Below are positions 8,876 through 17,317 of a DNA stretch of 50,368 nucleotides, piece by piece. Source of the DNA: Corynebacterium sp. (GTDB lineage Bacteria > Actinomycetota > Actinomycetes > Mycobacteriales > Mycobacteriaceae). The notes beneath the pieces were generated by a model. The model did not search any database. It was not told the DNA's origin and saw nothing but the letters and a program-made list of their open reading frames with translations. Each line of letters begins with the position of its first letter. Position 1 is the first letter of the stretch. Both the position numbers and the translations under genes were made by a program. The stretch spans positions 1 through 50,368 of the forward strand of contig NZ_JAUMTY010000010.1 in the NCBI RefSeq assembly GCF_030530965.1, read 5' to 3'.

Positions 8876-9499
8876 GTGATCGATTCATTGCATGGCGAGG
8901 TTCTTCATGTCGGTCTTAATTATGTCGTGATTGAATGCTCAGGCGTCGGCTACCGGGCAACTGCTGCGCCCTCATTGCTGGGGACGCTACGAAAAGGGGA
9001 GGACGCTCGAATCCTTGTCACGATGAATGTTCGCGACGATGGGATCGACCTTTACGCTTTTGAATCCGACGAGGCCCGTCAGATGTTTGCGATGCTCCGT
9101 AAGGTTTCGGGGGTAGGGCCCACATCTGCAATGGCGATTTGTTCCATTTTTAAGCCCGACGAATTTGCTCGAATAATTACCAACGAGGATGACGCTGAAC
9201 TAAGAAATGTCAAGGGCATAGGTAAAAGAACAGCGGAGCGGATCATCGTCGACTTAAAGTCGAAGGTGGCTGTATTCGATGCAGGAGATTCGGCTAGCGA
9301 ACCTCAATCGGGAGTGGGTGGCAATTCGGAGGTCGACGCCGACAGTGGCGTTGTGGGTACGGTTACTCAAGCTCTTGTCGAATTAGGTTTTCCGGAAAAA
9401 CAGGCAGAAAAGACTGCCACGTCCGCTGCGGCTGAGGGAGGATCTGTGTCGGAGATTCTGAAGCGCGCCTTGCGATCGATGTCATCCGAGAGGAACTAA
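8876..9499 (+). CDS. ruvA: Holliday junction branch migration protein RuvA
   Basis: 207-aa DNA-binding subunit that tetramerises on four-way junctions and loads RuvB. The N-terminal OB-fold starts MIDSLHGEVLHVG; the helix-hairpin-helix motifs are at VSGVGPTSAMAIC and VKGIGKRTAERII; a linker rich in G, S, D and E precedes the RuvB-binding C-terminal domain (VTQALVELGFPEKQAEK). GTG 8876 follows an AAAAGGGG site. ruvB starts 3 bp after the stop, so the two are coupled. Confidence 0.96.
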   Translation: MIDSLHGEVLHVGLNYVVIECSGVGYRATAAPSLLGTLRKGEDARILVTMNVRDDGIDLYAFESDEARQMFAMLRKVSGVGPTSAMAICSIFKPDEFARIITNEDDAELRNVKGIGKRTAERIIVDLKSKVAVFDAGDSASEPQSGVGGNSEVDADSGVVGTVTQALVELGFPEKQAEKTATSAAAEGGSVSEILKRALRSMSSERN

Positions 9500-9502
9500 A
9501 AG

Positions 9503-10627
9503 ATGGGCAACATCGAAAAAACTGAGTTCCAACTACCCGATGACAAAGGTGGCTCCCAGAATCGGGGCGGGCCGGCGCCCACGATGGGAAAAGATGACGA
9601 ATTTGCGTCCGGAATTCGTCCTGTTGATCCGACCGAGCAAAGCGACGATGCAGATGCCGAATTGTCACTGCGTCCGCGCAGCTTGGATGAGTTCATTGGG
9701 CAGTCCAAGGTCCGCGAACAATTAGAGTTGGTCCTCTCTGGGGCCAAGGCTCGTCGAGTTGTTCCTGATCACATTCTCTTGGCAGGTCCGCCCGGGTTGG
9801 GCAAGACGACTATGGCGATGATTATTGCCCAGGAAATGGGTACGTCACTGCGGATGACGTCGGGTCCTGCACTGGAAAAAACGGGTGATCTCGCCGCCAT
9901 GCTGTCGAATTTGATGGAGGGGGATGTCCTCTTTATCGACGAAATTCACCGCATGGCGCGCCCGGCAGAAGAAATGCTGTACATGGCGATGGAGGATTTT
10001 CGCATTGACGTCATCGTCGGAAAAGGCCCGGGTGCAACGAGCATCCCCTTGGATTTACCCCCCTTCACTTTGGTGGGGGCGACCACCCGAGCAGGAATGT
10101 TGACGGGGCCGCTGCGTGACCGTTTCGGATTCACCGCGCAGATGGAGTTTTACTCGGCGGCTGACCTCACGAAAGTTGTCACGCGTGCGGCACGTCTACT
10201 CGATATTGATATTAAGGCTGACGCTGCGAAGGAAATTGCGTCGCGGAGTCGAGGTACGCCCCGTATTGCTAACCGTTTGTTGCGACGGGTGAGGGACTAC
10301 GCCGACGTCCACTCTGGTGGCGTGATCACAGTAGAAGCAGCCAAGGCCGCGCTCTTGGTGTTCGACGTCGACGAGAAGGGCCTCGACCGGCTCGACCGTG
10401 CTGTTCTCGATGCGCTCGTCCGGGGACATGGGGGCGGACCTGTTGGCGTCTCGACGTTGGCGCTCGCCGTAGGCGAAGAGCCCACCACCGTCGAGGAGGT
10501 GTGCGAACCGTACTTGATTAGGGCTGGGATGATTGCTCGCACACCACGCGGCCGCGTCGCCACAGCCGAAGCGTGGAAACATCAGGGGCTGGAGCCGCCA
10601 GAGGGGACAATTGGTGCCTTCTTCTAA
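9503..10627 (+). CDS. ruvB: Holliday junction branch migration ATPase RuvB
   Basis: AAA+ helicase motor of 374 aa. Walker A GPPGLGKTT is at about residues 95-103, Walker B LFIDEIHRM near 145, sensor GATTRAG near 195, the arginine finger in GPLRDRFG, and a C-terminal winged helix with YLIRAGMIARTPRGR. The N-terminus carries about 45 residues of acidic, poorly conserved sequence before the LRPRSLDEFIGQ core, longer than in E. coli. The ATG has GAGAGGA upstream. Last gene of the ruvCAB set. Confidence 0.97.
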   Translation: MGNIEKTEFQLPDDKGGSQNRGGPAPTMGKDDEFASGIRPVDPTEQSDDADAELSLRPRSLDEFIGQSKVREQLELVLSGAKARRVVPDHILLAGPPGLGKTTMAMIIAQEMGTSLRMTSGPALEKTGDLAAMLSNLMEGDVLFIDEIHRMARPAEEMLYMAMEDFRIDVIVGKGPGATSIPLDLPPFTLVGATTRAGMLTGPLRDRFGFTAQMEFYSAADLTKVVTRAARLLDIDIKADAAKEIASRSRGTPRIANRLLRRVRDYADVHSGGVITVEAAKAALLVFDVDEKGLDRLDRAVLDALVRGHGGGPVGVSTLALAVGEEPTTVEEVCEPYLIRAGMIARTPRGRVATAEAWKHQGLEPPEGTIGAFF

Positions 10628-10745
10628 GAGACCTCTGGATCAATACAGCGTTATCCAGGAGCAAAGCTTTCCGAGACGCTTGCCAGATAGTCCGCCAAGT
10701 TAAAAGAATTGACTCAATGTCCCTGCTCTATGCCAAGATGGTGCC

Positions 10746-11162
10746 ATGAACGGTCTATGGATAATTATCCTCATCCTTTTCCTGGCGTTGCCCATCATGC
10801 AGATTGTTCGGCAGAACAAGAGCATGAAGCGCATCCAGGAGTTTCGCTCCCAACTGCAGCCTGGCATGGCTGTTGAGACAGCCGGAGGCTTGCACGGTCG
10901 CGTCGTTGCGGTACGAGGCGACCTCCTCGACTTGCAAATTGCACCTGGGGTTGTTGTTGAGTGGGCCGTCAAAGGCATTTTGGGACCAGTTGCACAACAG
11001 GAATCGCCAAGCACTACTGAGCCAACCGCTAGTGAGTCCCAGGCCCAGTCAACTGTGTCGACGCAGGAGACGTCGACAGATCACGGTTCAACCGTCGAGC
11101 CGAGCACTAGTGATGAGGCTGCTGTTGACTCCCATCGGCACTCGCCGGCCAACGATAAGTAA
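10746..11162 (+). CDS. yajC: Preprotein translocase accessory subunit YajC
   Basis: 138-aa single-pass membrane protein that associates with SecDF. The membrane helix covers residues 3-20 (LWIIILILFLALPIMQI), followed by the conserved cytoplasmic segment MKRIQEFRSQLQPGMAVETAGGLHGRVV and a long S/T/E-rich tail from about 90 that varies between species. The ATG at 10746 is 118 bp after ruvB; TTGACT at 10709-10714 resembles a -35 box but no good -10 is correctly spaced. It lies directly before secD and secF as in other Mycobacteriales. Confidence 0.92.
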   Translation: MNGLWIIILILFLALPIMQIVRQNKSMKRIQEFRSQLQPGMAVETAGGLHGRVVAVRGDLLDLQIAPGVVVEWAVKGILGPVAQQESPSTTEPTASESQAQSTVSTQETSTDHGSTVEPSTSDEAAVDSHRHSPANDK

Positions 11163-11397
11163 AATCGTAATCGATAGTGCTCGGTCGTGACTGACAATCG
11201 CGCAGAGTAGATGCGCGAGTACAGTACATCGGCAGCAGACATGACATAACCTTCGGCTTCATGCTGGTTCGAACGCTCGACGCAAAACGCCGACCCTTGG
11301 GGTAAGACGATGCAGCGTGAAGCCAAGGGGTAGACTTTCTGAAGTTTGAATAGGCCGACATGAGCCTAATGTGACCTTCATACGACGGGAGACTCTT

Positions 11398-13344
11398 TTG
11401 GCAGCCCGGAAGAACAGAGCTCGCTCCACAAAATCCCGATGGCCGTATCGCGCCATCGGTATCTTCGTCATTTTCCTCGTAGCGGTGTACCTTCTGGTGT
11501 TCCTCACGGGAAATAAAAAGCCTGAACCTAAGTTAGGCATTGACCTTCAGGGCGGAACCCGAGTGACGTTGGTGCCTCAAGGTTCTCAGCCGTCCAATGA
11601 TCAGCTTGAGCAGGCCCGGAAAATTCTCGAAAACCGCGTCAATGGCATGGGCGTCTCCGGGGCAACAGTGCAGACCGACGGGAACACACTCGTCATTACT
11701 GTCCCTGGCGATGATTCCGCTCAAGCGCGGAACCTGGGACAGACATCCCAATTGTTGTTCCGTCCAGTGCTTAACCAACAAGCTGCTGCCCAGGAAGTTG
11801 ATCGGGGCAAGCTGGCGCAGACCGTCGTCGATATGGCTAATCGATGGGTAAAAGCGGATGTGATTTCGCCGGATAATGCCCAGAAGGCCCTCGACGAGCT
11901 GAAGAAGCAGTTGGAGCAATACAACAGCAGTGGTCAAGCCCAGGGCCAAGAGGCTTTTGCCATTCCCGAGTCGATGAAGATCACAGCGAAGCCAGAGGCT
12001 AAACCAGCCAACTCCATCGAAGAAAACAAGCAGCGTGAACAAACATCCGCCATGCTGCTCAAGGATCGGCAATCAGAAGACCCGACCACTTTGCAAGCGG
12101 CGGGATCCCTGTTGGAATGTAAGGGATCGGATCCGTTGGCAGGTCAGGATGATCCGGCCAAACCGCTCGTGACGTGTGATCAAGATAAGAGCGTTCACCT
12201 GCTCGATGCGGCACCAGTATTAGTGGGGCAGGAGGGGAAGAAAGATCCCCAGCGGCTCACTGGTGAGGAGATCGATACCAATTCTCCGATTACTGGTGGA
12301 TACGACTCCAACAGCGGGCAAATGGCCATCACGTTCAAGTTCAAGACATCCAATAAAGATAAGGGTGGCGATACGTGGGCCGAAGTAACGCAAAAGTATC
12401 AGGGCCAGCAGGTCGCTATCACTCTCGACTCCGAAGTGATTTCTGCTCCGACGATTCAGTCACCGACGCCCGCCGGCTCGACGACCCAGATTACTGGTAA
12501 GTTCTCTGAGGCCGAGGCCAAAGACTTAGCAAACAACCTTAAGTATGGTGCGCTGCCCATCAGCTTCGCTGGTGAGAACGGTGAAAAGGGTGGTACCGCC
12601 ACCACCATTCCCGCCACGCTTGGTTTTGCTTCGCTGAAAGCAGGACTCATCGCCGGAGGCATCGGCTTAATCTTGGTCGCCCTGTATGCGCTGGCCTACT
12701 ACCGCGGACTCGGCGTTATCACGATTTTCTCGCTGTTGCTCTCGGCGCTACTCATCTACGGCAGCCTCGTCCTACTCGGAAGGTGGGTTGGCTACAGCCT
12801 TGACCTCGCAGGCATCGCCGGCTTGATCATCGGTATTGGTACTACTGCAGACTCCTTCGTGGTCTACTTCGAACGTATTAAAGATGAGATACGCGATGGC
12901 CGAACATTCAGATCTGCAGTACCAAAGGCCTGGGAGCGCGCTCGTCGCACTATCTTGTCCGGTAACTTGGTCTCCCTGATCGCAGCTGTCGTGTTGTACA
13001 TTTTGGCTGTTGGTGACGTTAAAGGCTTCGCCTTCACCCTTGGTTTAACGACGGTCTTCGACCTGTTCGTGGTGTTCCTGGTTTCGGCACCGCTGATTAT
13101 TCTGGCGTCGCGCAAGCCGTTCTTCTCTAAGCCGTCTGTGAACGGGCTCGGAGCGGTTATGCGCGTTGCGGAGCGTCGTCGCGCTGCCGGTATCAAGCTT
13201 CCGTACGACGTTGAGCGCGCTGAAAACGCCAAAGAGGATCAACCTGTACGGCGGCACATCAAGCTCGCAGATAGTCTCTCAGAAACTGATGAGTCATCGT
13301 CGGGTGGCTCATCGCGTGTCGATACCTCGAAGGAGGAGAAGTAA
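11398..13344 (+). CDS. secD: Protein translocase subunit SecD
   Basis: RND-type membrane subunit that uses the proton gradient to help preprotein export. One N-terminal membrane helix, then KLGIDLQGGTRVTL, a large periplasmic-side domain with an actinobacterial P/E/Q-rich stretch, and five C-terminal helices containing AGIAGLIIGIGTTADSFVVYFERIKDE, the conserved D4-type motif. Start: TTG 11398 has GGGAG 6 nt upstream (11387-11391), giving MAARKNR and 648 aa; the in-frame GTG 11371 would add 9 residues but has no ribosome site. The last base is shared with the secF ATG. The 235-bp gap before it holds a weak CCCTTGG/CCAAGGG hairpin (11294-11329). Confidence 0.95.
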   Translation: MAARKNRARSTKSRWPYRAIGIFVIFLVAVYLLVFLTGNKKPEPKLGIDLQGGTRVTLVPQGSQPSNDQLEQARKILENRVNGMGVSGATVQTDGNTLVITVPGDDSAQARNLGQTSQLLFRPVLNQQAAAQEVDRGKLAQTVVDMANRWVKADVISPDNAQKALDELKKQLEQYNSSGQAQGQEAFAIPESMKITAKPEAKPANSIEENKQREQTSAMLLKDRQSEDPTTLQAAGSLLECKGSDPLAGQDDPAKPLVTCDQDKSVHLLDAAPVLVGQEGKKDPQRLTGEEIDTNSPITGGYDSNSGQMAITFKFKTSNKDKGGDTWAEVTQKYQGQQVAITLDSEVISAPTIQSPTPAGSTTQITGKFSEAEAKDLANNLKYGALPISFAGENGEKGGTATTIPATLGFASLKAGLIAGGIGLILVALYALAYYRGLGVITIFSLLLSALLIYGSLVLLGRWVGYSLDLAGIAGLIIGIGTTADSFVVYFERIKDEIRDGRTFRSAVPKAWERARRTILSGNLVSLIAAVVLYILAVGDVKGFAFTLGLTTVFDLFVVFLVSAPLIILASRKPFFSKPSVNGLGAVMRVAERRRAAGIKLPYDVERAENAKEDQPVRRHIKLADSLSETDESSSGGSSRVDTSKEEK

Positions 13345-14582
13345 TGAGTAAACGGCCTTTCTTCGAACGTATCTACACCGGTGAAGGCGGAATTGAGTTC
13401 GTCTCCCAGCGCCGTCGCTGGTACGGCATTTACGCCATCATCTTGGTGATCTGCCTCGTATCCATTATTTTCCGTGGATTTACCTTGGGCATCGACTTTG
13501 AGGGTGGCACGAAGATAACGATGCCCGCCGGTGACGTGTCCAAGACCGAAGTCGCCGACACCTTCCACGAGGCCACTGGGGTCGAGGCCCAGCAAGTCCA
13601 GATCATTGGCTCTGGTAATGCTCGCAATGTTGAGATCGAGTCAAAGCATCTTAACGACGACGAGATCTCCGAGGCTCGGGAAGCTTTATTCTCGAAGTAC
13701 CACCCGAAAGACGCCTCGGGTAAAGAAACTCCCGACTCTATCGGTGATTCGACCGTGAGTAACTCGTGGGGGTCGACGATTACTCACCGCATGGTTCTAG
13801 CGCTGATCGTCTTCCTCGCGCTGATCTTCCTGTACATCACGGTTCGCTTTGAGCGCGATATGGCCATCGCGGCTATATCAGCACTTGCCGTTGACGCGAT
13901 TGTGGTCTCAGGGCTGTATTCGATCATCGGCTTCGAGGTTTCACCAGCATCGGTTATCGGTTTGCTGACAGTCCTGTCCTACTCGCTGTACGACACCGTG
14001 GTCGTGTTCGACAAGGTTCACGAGAACACCGCAGGATTAACAAAGACGACCACGTCGACCTACGCCGAGCAGGCTAACCTCGCCGTGAACCAGACGATGA
14101 TGCGATCCATTTCGACATCATTGTTCTCGATCCTCCCGATCGGCGCATTGATGGTCGTTGCGGTCTGGTTGCTCGGCGTGGGCACGCTCAAAGACCTCTC
14201 GCTCGTGCAGCTACTTGGTGTCATCGAAGGAACGTTCTCCTCCATCTTCTTGGCGACGCCAATCTTGGTTTCGCTCAAATCGCGTCAGAAGAAGTATTCC
14301 GAGCACACCAAACGTGTCGAAGAATCTCGGAAGGCTGAGTCATCGAACCAGGAGGATCAACGGGTTGCCGTAACCAGTGATGGATCAGAGATCACTGCTA
14401 GTGAAGACGCTGATTCTGAGCCATCGGCACGCTCCTCACGGAGAAGAGGCTCATCACGTATCGTTCACCACTCCGATCGAGATCCGGAGGCGGGCAGATT
14501 CCACAGTCGTGAAGGAGGCGGCGCGTCATGGCGTCCCGACGACAACCGCCGTCGCAACAACTCACCGTTTGATGGAAACTAG
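13344..14582 (+). CDS. secF: Protein translocase subunit SecF
   Basis: 412-aa partner of SecD. It has the expected order: first helix near residues 30-48, the motif GFTLGIDFEGGTKI, a periplasmic domain, then five helices with SVIGLLTVLSYSLYDTVVVFDKVHEN and SISTSLFSILPIGALM. The C-terminal 90 or so residues are hydrophilic and rich in S, E and R, a variable cytoplasmic tail. A strong AAGGAGGAG site precedes the ATG, which overlaps the secD stop by one base. A terminator lies about 120 bp downstream. Confidence 0.96.
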   Translation: MSKRPFFERIYTGEGGIEFVSQRRRWYGIYAIILVICLVSIIFRGFTLGIDFEGGTKITMPAGDVSKTEVADTFHEATGVEAQQVQIIGSGNARNVEIESKHLNDDEISEAREALFSKYHPKDASGKETPDSIGDSTVSNSWGSTITHRMVLALIVFLALIFLYITVRFERDMAIAAISALAVDAIVVSGLYSIIGFEVSPASVIGLLTVLSYSLYDTVVVFDKVHENTAGLTKTTTSTYAEQANLAVNQTMMRSISTSLFSILPIGALMVVAVWLLGVGTLKDLSLVQLLGVIEGTFSSIFLATPILVSLKSRQKKYSEHTKRVEESRKAESSNQEDQRVAVTSDGSEITASEDADSEPSARSSRRRGSSRIVHHSDRDPEAGRFHSREGGGASWRPDDNRRRNNSPFDGN

Positions 14583-14702
14583 AAGCTGAGTCGGTACCCA
14601 ACGCGCGTTCTTCGGATAGAAGATTTACGCATCGTGTTTCCTGGCTTAGTGTTCCGTATGGCACCTTCTTAACCGGTCGTGTAGTTAGAATTCCCGCCGT
14701 AC

Positions 14703-14747
14703 AGCGCCCTTGCTCATTAATCCGAAGCAAGGGCGCTAAACTTTTCT
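14703..14747 (+). terminator. Rho-independent terminator after secF
   Basis: A perfect 12-bp stem, AGCGCCCTTGCT (14703-14714) pairing with AGCAAGGGCGCT (14726-14737), with an 11-nt loop, followed by AAACTTTTCTT. It ends the yajC-secD-secF unit and separates it from the downstream lipoprotein gene. Confidence 0.85.
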
Positions 14748-14872
14748 TAACAGCACATCCTGTGTTCTTACGAATACGGCATCAGTGCGCTTTGTACGTC
14801 CATTTTCTGACACGATCGGCTCCATCCGTGTTACAGCGATTCAAGAAGTCACGTCCCCAGTTCCCGTCGGCA

Positions 14873-16765
14873 ATGCCTTCACTACCGCGTTCCCCACGTG
14901 CCCACCTCCGCAAGATTGTGACGGCCATTTCGGGAGCCTTATTAGTCACAGGTTTAGCCGCTTGCGATACCAATGACGATGCAGGCGATGACCACGCAAA
15001 CGCAGGGTTTGCCTACGTAAGTGGCAGCACCCTCACCACTGTTAACGGTGCTAGTTCACAAGGACAGGCCTCCGATGCAGCGCGATTATCCGTCCGCTTA
15101 TATCCCGGCGCTTTCATCGATGGGCCCAACGGTCAGGCCTTCGTCAATAACGATCTTTTCACGTCAATCCAGGCACCTGATGAGAACCGAAGCGCTGAAT
15201 ACGTCATCAACCCGCGAGCCCAATATTCGGACGGCAAACCGGTTACCTGTGATGACTTTTATCTGACATGGTTTGCCCAGCATAAAAAAGAATATTTTGA
15301 TTCCGATAATCCTCTAATGGAGCAGGTTGAATCAGTTACGTGCCGGCATAATGAGAAAAAGTTTCGGGTGAATTTTGCCCGCGGATACGGGTCCCGATAC
15401 CAGAACCTTTTTCCGGCCGGGTCCGTTATGCCTTCCCACATCATTGCGTCTCACGCCGGGGTTGACGATTTAACTGGTGCGCTCGAATCTGCGGACTACC
15501 AGGTGGTCAAAAAAGTGGGCGATCTGTGGAAGAAGAGCTTTCTCCTGAAGGAAGATAATCTTAAGAATATTGTGTCTACTGGACCGTATTCCGTTAAGTC
15601 GATCACGGATAAGGATCCGACTACACATACGCGGTCAGTAACGCTTCAGAAGAATCCTCACTGGTGGGGTGATCCGGCGGAAATCGATGGCATCGTGGTC
15701 TATCCGCGCTCAGCATCGCTGAGCGACCTTGCTCACCACAAGTCACTCAGAGTCGTTGATAATGATCAAGCTCTTCCCTCCGAGTTCCGTTTATCGCAGG
15801 GGAAAGGTTCCGCAGAACCATCTGAGCCATCACCATCGACGGCAGAATCGTCCGAGACATCTCCATCCACGGCATCGCCAGCATCTGAGACGTCCTCGTC
15901 AGCCGTCTCGGCGTCTTCAGCAGGGCCAACCTCGTCATCACCGATGCCAACCTCCTCCGCATCTAACGCTCCCAGTGAATCGATGCCGTCGTCGGAAGCA
16001 AATAAACCAGCGACGAATGATAATGAGGGATTCCCCGCATTCTCAGTTCCGCACGACGGCGGCTCCTCGGCCTCTGCATCACGTTTGACGGTGGATTCGG
16101 AGAAATACGGTGTGATGACGATGCTCTCACGTCGGATTGACTCGCTCATCCCTGCCGACCACGGGGTCATGGCCAGTAAACGCATGCGCCAAGCGGTATC
16201 GCAGTGCATTGATCGGGCCGCTGTTGCCGAAGCATCGTCAGCCCACTCATCGATGAAGGTTCCAGCCTATGGACTTCGATTGACGCCGGCGACGAGCTCA
16301 TCTTTCGATGCGGTCAGCGATGTCGCGCTAAAGCATGGAAATCACGACACCGCTGCCGCCCGAAAAGCAGCGAAGGGATCCACAGTTCGTTTGTCGTACG
16401 ACCGCACGAATGATCGGTACGCCGCCATGGCAAACGCCATTCGCGAGTCCTGCCAGGAGAGCGGAATTACCGTCGATGATGTCTCGACAGACCATGCGGA
16501 TAGCACCGCTCTGACGGACAGAGCCGACATTTTCCTCCAGGCAGTTGACCCCACAACATACTTTTCGACCTCGACATTCGTCGGTGGAACCATTGATGAG
16601 CGTCGGCAAGCGGAAGAAGAATTATGGGATAGCATGCCGACGATCCCATTGTCTGCTGAACCCCGCGCCGTGGTCGTACACAACGCAGTGAGTAATCTAG
16701 TGCCTAGCACCTCGAATGTTGGGGTCGGCTGGAACATGGATCGATGGAAGAAAGATCAGAATTAG
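14873..16765 (+). CDS. ABC-type oligopeptide-binding-like lipoprotein (Rv2585c-like)
   Basis: Family 5 extracellular solute-binding protein, about 630 aa, predicted to be lipid-anchored outside the membrane. The signal peptide ends in the lipobox LAAC (Cys31 when started at ATG 14873). Conserved segments match the lipoprotein between secF and apt in M. tuberculosis (Rv2585c): PVTCDDFYLTWFAQ, VMPSHIIA, STGPYSVKS and C-terminal GWNMDRWK. In-frame GTG 14762 and GTG 14828 would give an unusually long leader. No permease or ATPase genes are adjacent, so the ligand and even a transport role are unknown. A Ser/Pro/Thr/Glu-rich insert of about 90 residues (roughly 15805-16075) splits the protein. Confidence 0.85.
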   Translation: MPSLPRSPRAHLRKIVTAISGALLVTGLAACDTNDDAGDDHANAGFAYVSGSTLTTVNGASSQGQASDAARLSVRLYPGAFIDGPNGQAFVNNDLFTSIQAPDENRSAEYVINPRAQYSDGKPVTCDDFYLTWFAQHKKEYFDSDNPLMEQVESVTCRHNEKKFRVNFARGYGSRYQNLFPAGSVMPSHIIASHAGVDDLTGALESADYQVVKKVGDLWKKSFLLKEDNLKNIVSTGPYSVKSITDKDPTTHTRSVTLQKNPHWWGDPAEIDGIVVYPRSASLSDLAHHKSLRVVDNDQALPSEFRLSQGKGSAEPSEPSPSTAESSETSPSTASPASETSSSAVSASSAGPTSSSPMPTSSASNAPSESMPSSEANKPATNDNEGFPAFSVPHDGGSSASASRLTVDSEKYGVMTMLSRRIDSLIPADHGVMASKRMRQAVSQCIDRAAVAEASSAHSSMKVPAYGLRLTPATSSSFDAVSDVALKHGNHDTAAARKAAKGSTVRLSYDRTNDRYAAMANAIRESCQESGITVDDVSTDHADSTALTDRADIFLQAVDPTTYFSTSTFVGGTIDERRQAEEELWDSMPTIPLSAEPRAVVVHNAVSNLVPSTSNVGVGWNMDRWKKDQN

Positions 16766-17317
16766 ATGACCGACAGTGAGTATTCATCCGCAGCCGATGC
16801 AGTGGCAAACTTAGTTCGCCGCGTGCCCGGTTTTCCGTCTGAAGGTGTGGTTTTTGAAGACCTCACTCCGGTGCTGGCAGATGCGGGCGCCTTCCGATTA
16901 ATCGTCGACGAATTAGCCGAGGCTGCTCGGAGTTATCACGCAGACATCATCGGCGGGCTGGACGCTCGTGGATTCCTTTTGGGTTCTGCTGTGGCGTATC
17001 AACTGGGGCTCGGGATCCTGGCAGTGCGCAAGGAAGGCAAGCTCCCGCCACCGGTTTTTCATCGAGGCTATGACTTGGAATATGGCCACGCTGCACTGGA
17101 AATTCCGCGAGAGGGCCTGAATATTCAGGGAAAGAATATTGTTCTTATCGACGACGTTCTTGCCACAGGCGGTACATTGTGTGCCTCCCGGGCTCTATTG
17201 GAGGAAGCCGGGGCGAATGTCGCTGGATTGGCTGTCATTCTCGAAGTTGAAGCTTTGGAAGGCCGGAAGCGTCTGGCCGACCTTCCTCTAACGGTGGTGG
17301 GGGAGCGTAGTGAGTGA
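16766..17317 (+). CDS. apt: Adenine phosphoribosyltransferase
   Basis: 183-aa purine salvage enzyme making AMP from adenine and PRPP. The N-terminus carries VPGFPSEGVVFEDLTPVL; GGLDARGFLLG contacts the base, and the PRPP loop VLIDDVLATGGTLCA is at about residues 126-140. The ATG begins directly after the TAG of the lipoprotein gene, and the 3' end overlaps rel by 8 bp, so the three genes are probably one unit. Confidence 0.95.
   Translation: MTDSEYSSAADAVANLVRRVPGFPSEGVVFEDLTPVLADAGAFRLIVDELAEAARSYHADIIGGLDARGFLLGSAVAYQLGLGILAVRKEGKLPPPVFHRGYDLEYGHAALEIPREGLNIQGKNIVLIDDVLATGGTLCASRALLEEAGANVAGLAVILEVEALEGRKRLADLPLTVVGERSE

Noticed and set aside
10628..10745. Terminator between ruvB and yajC (CTGGAT/ATCCAG)
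   Set aside because: Six-bp stem without a T-run; not convincing.
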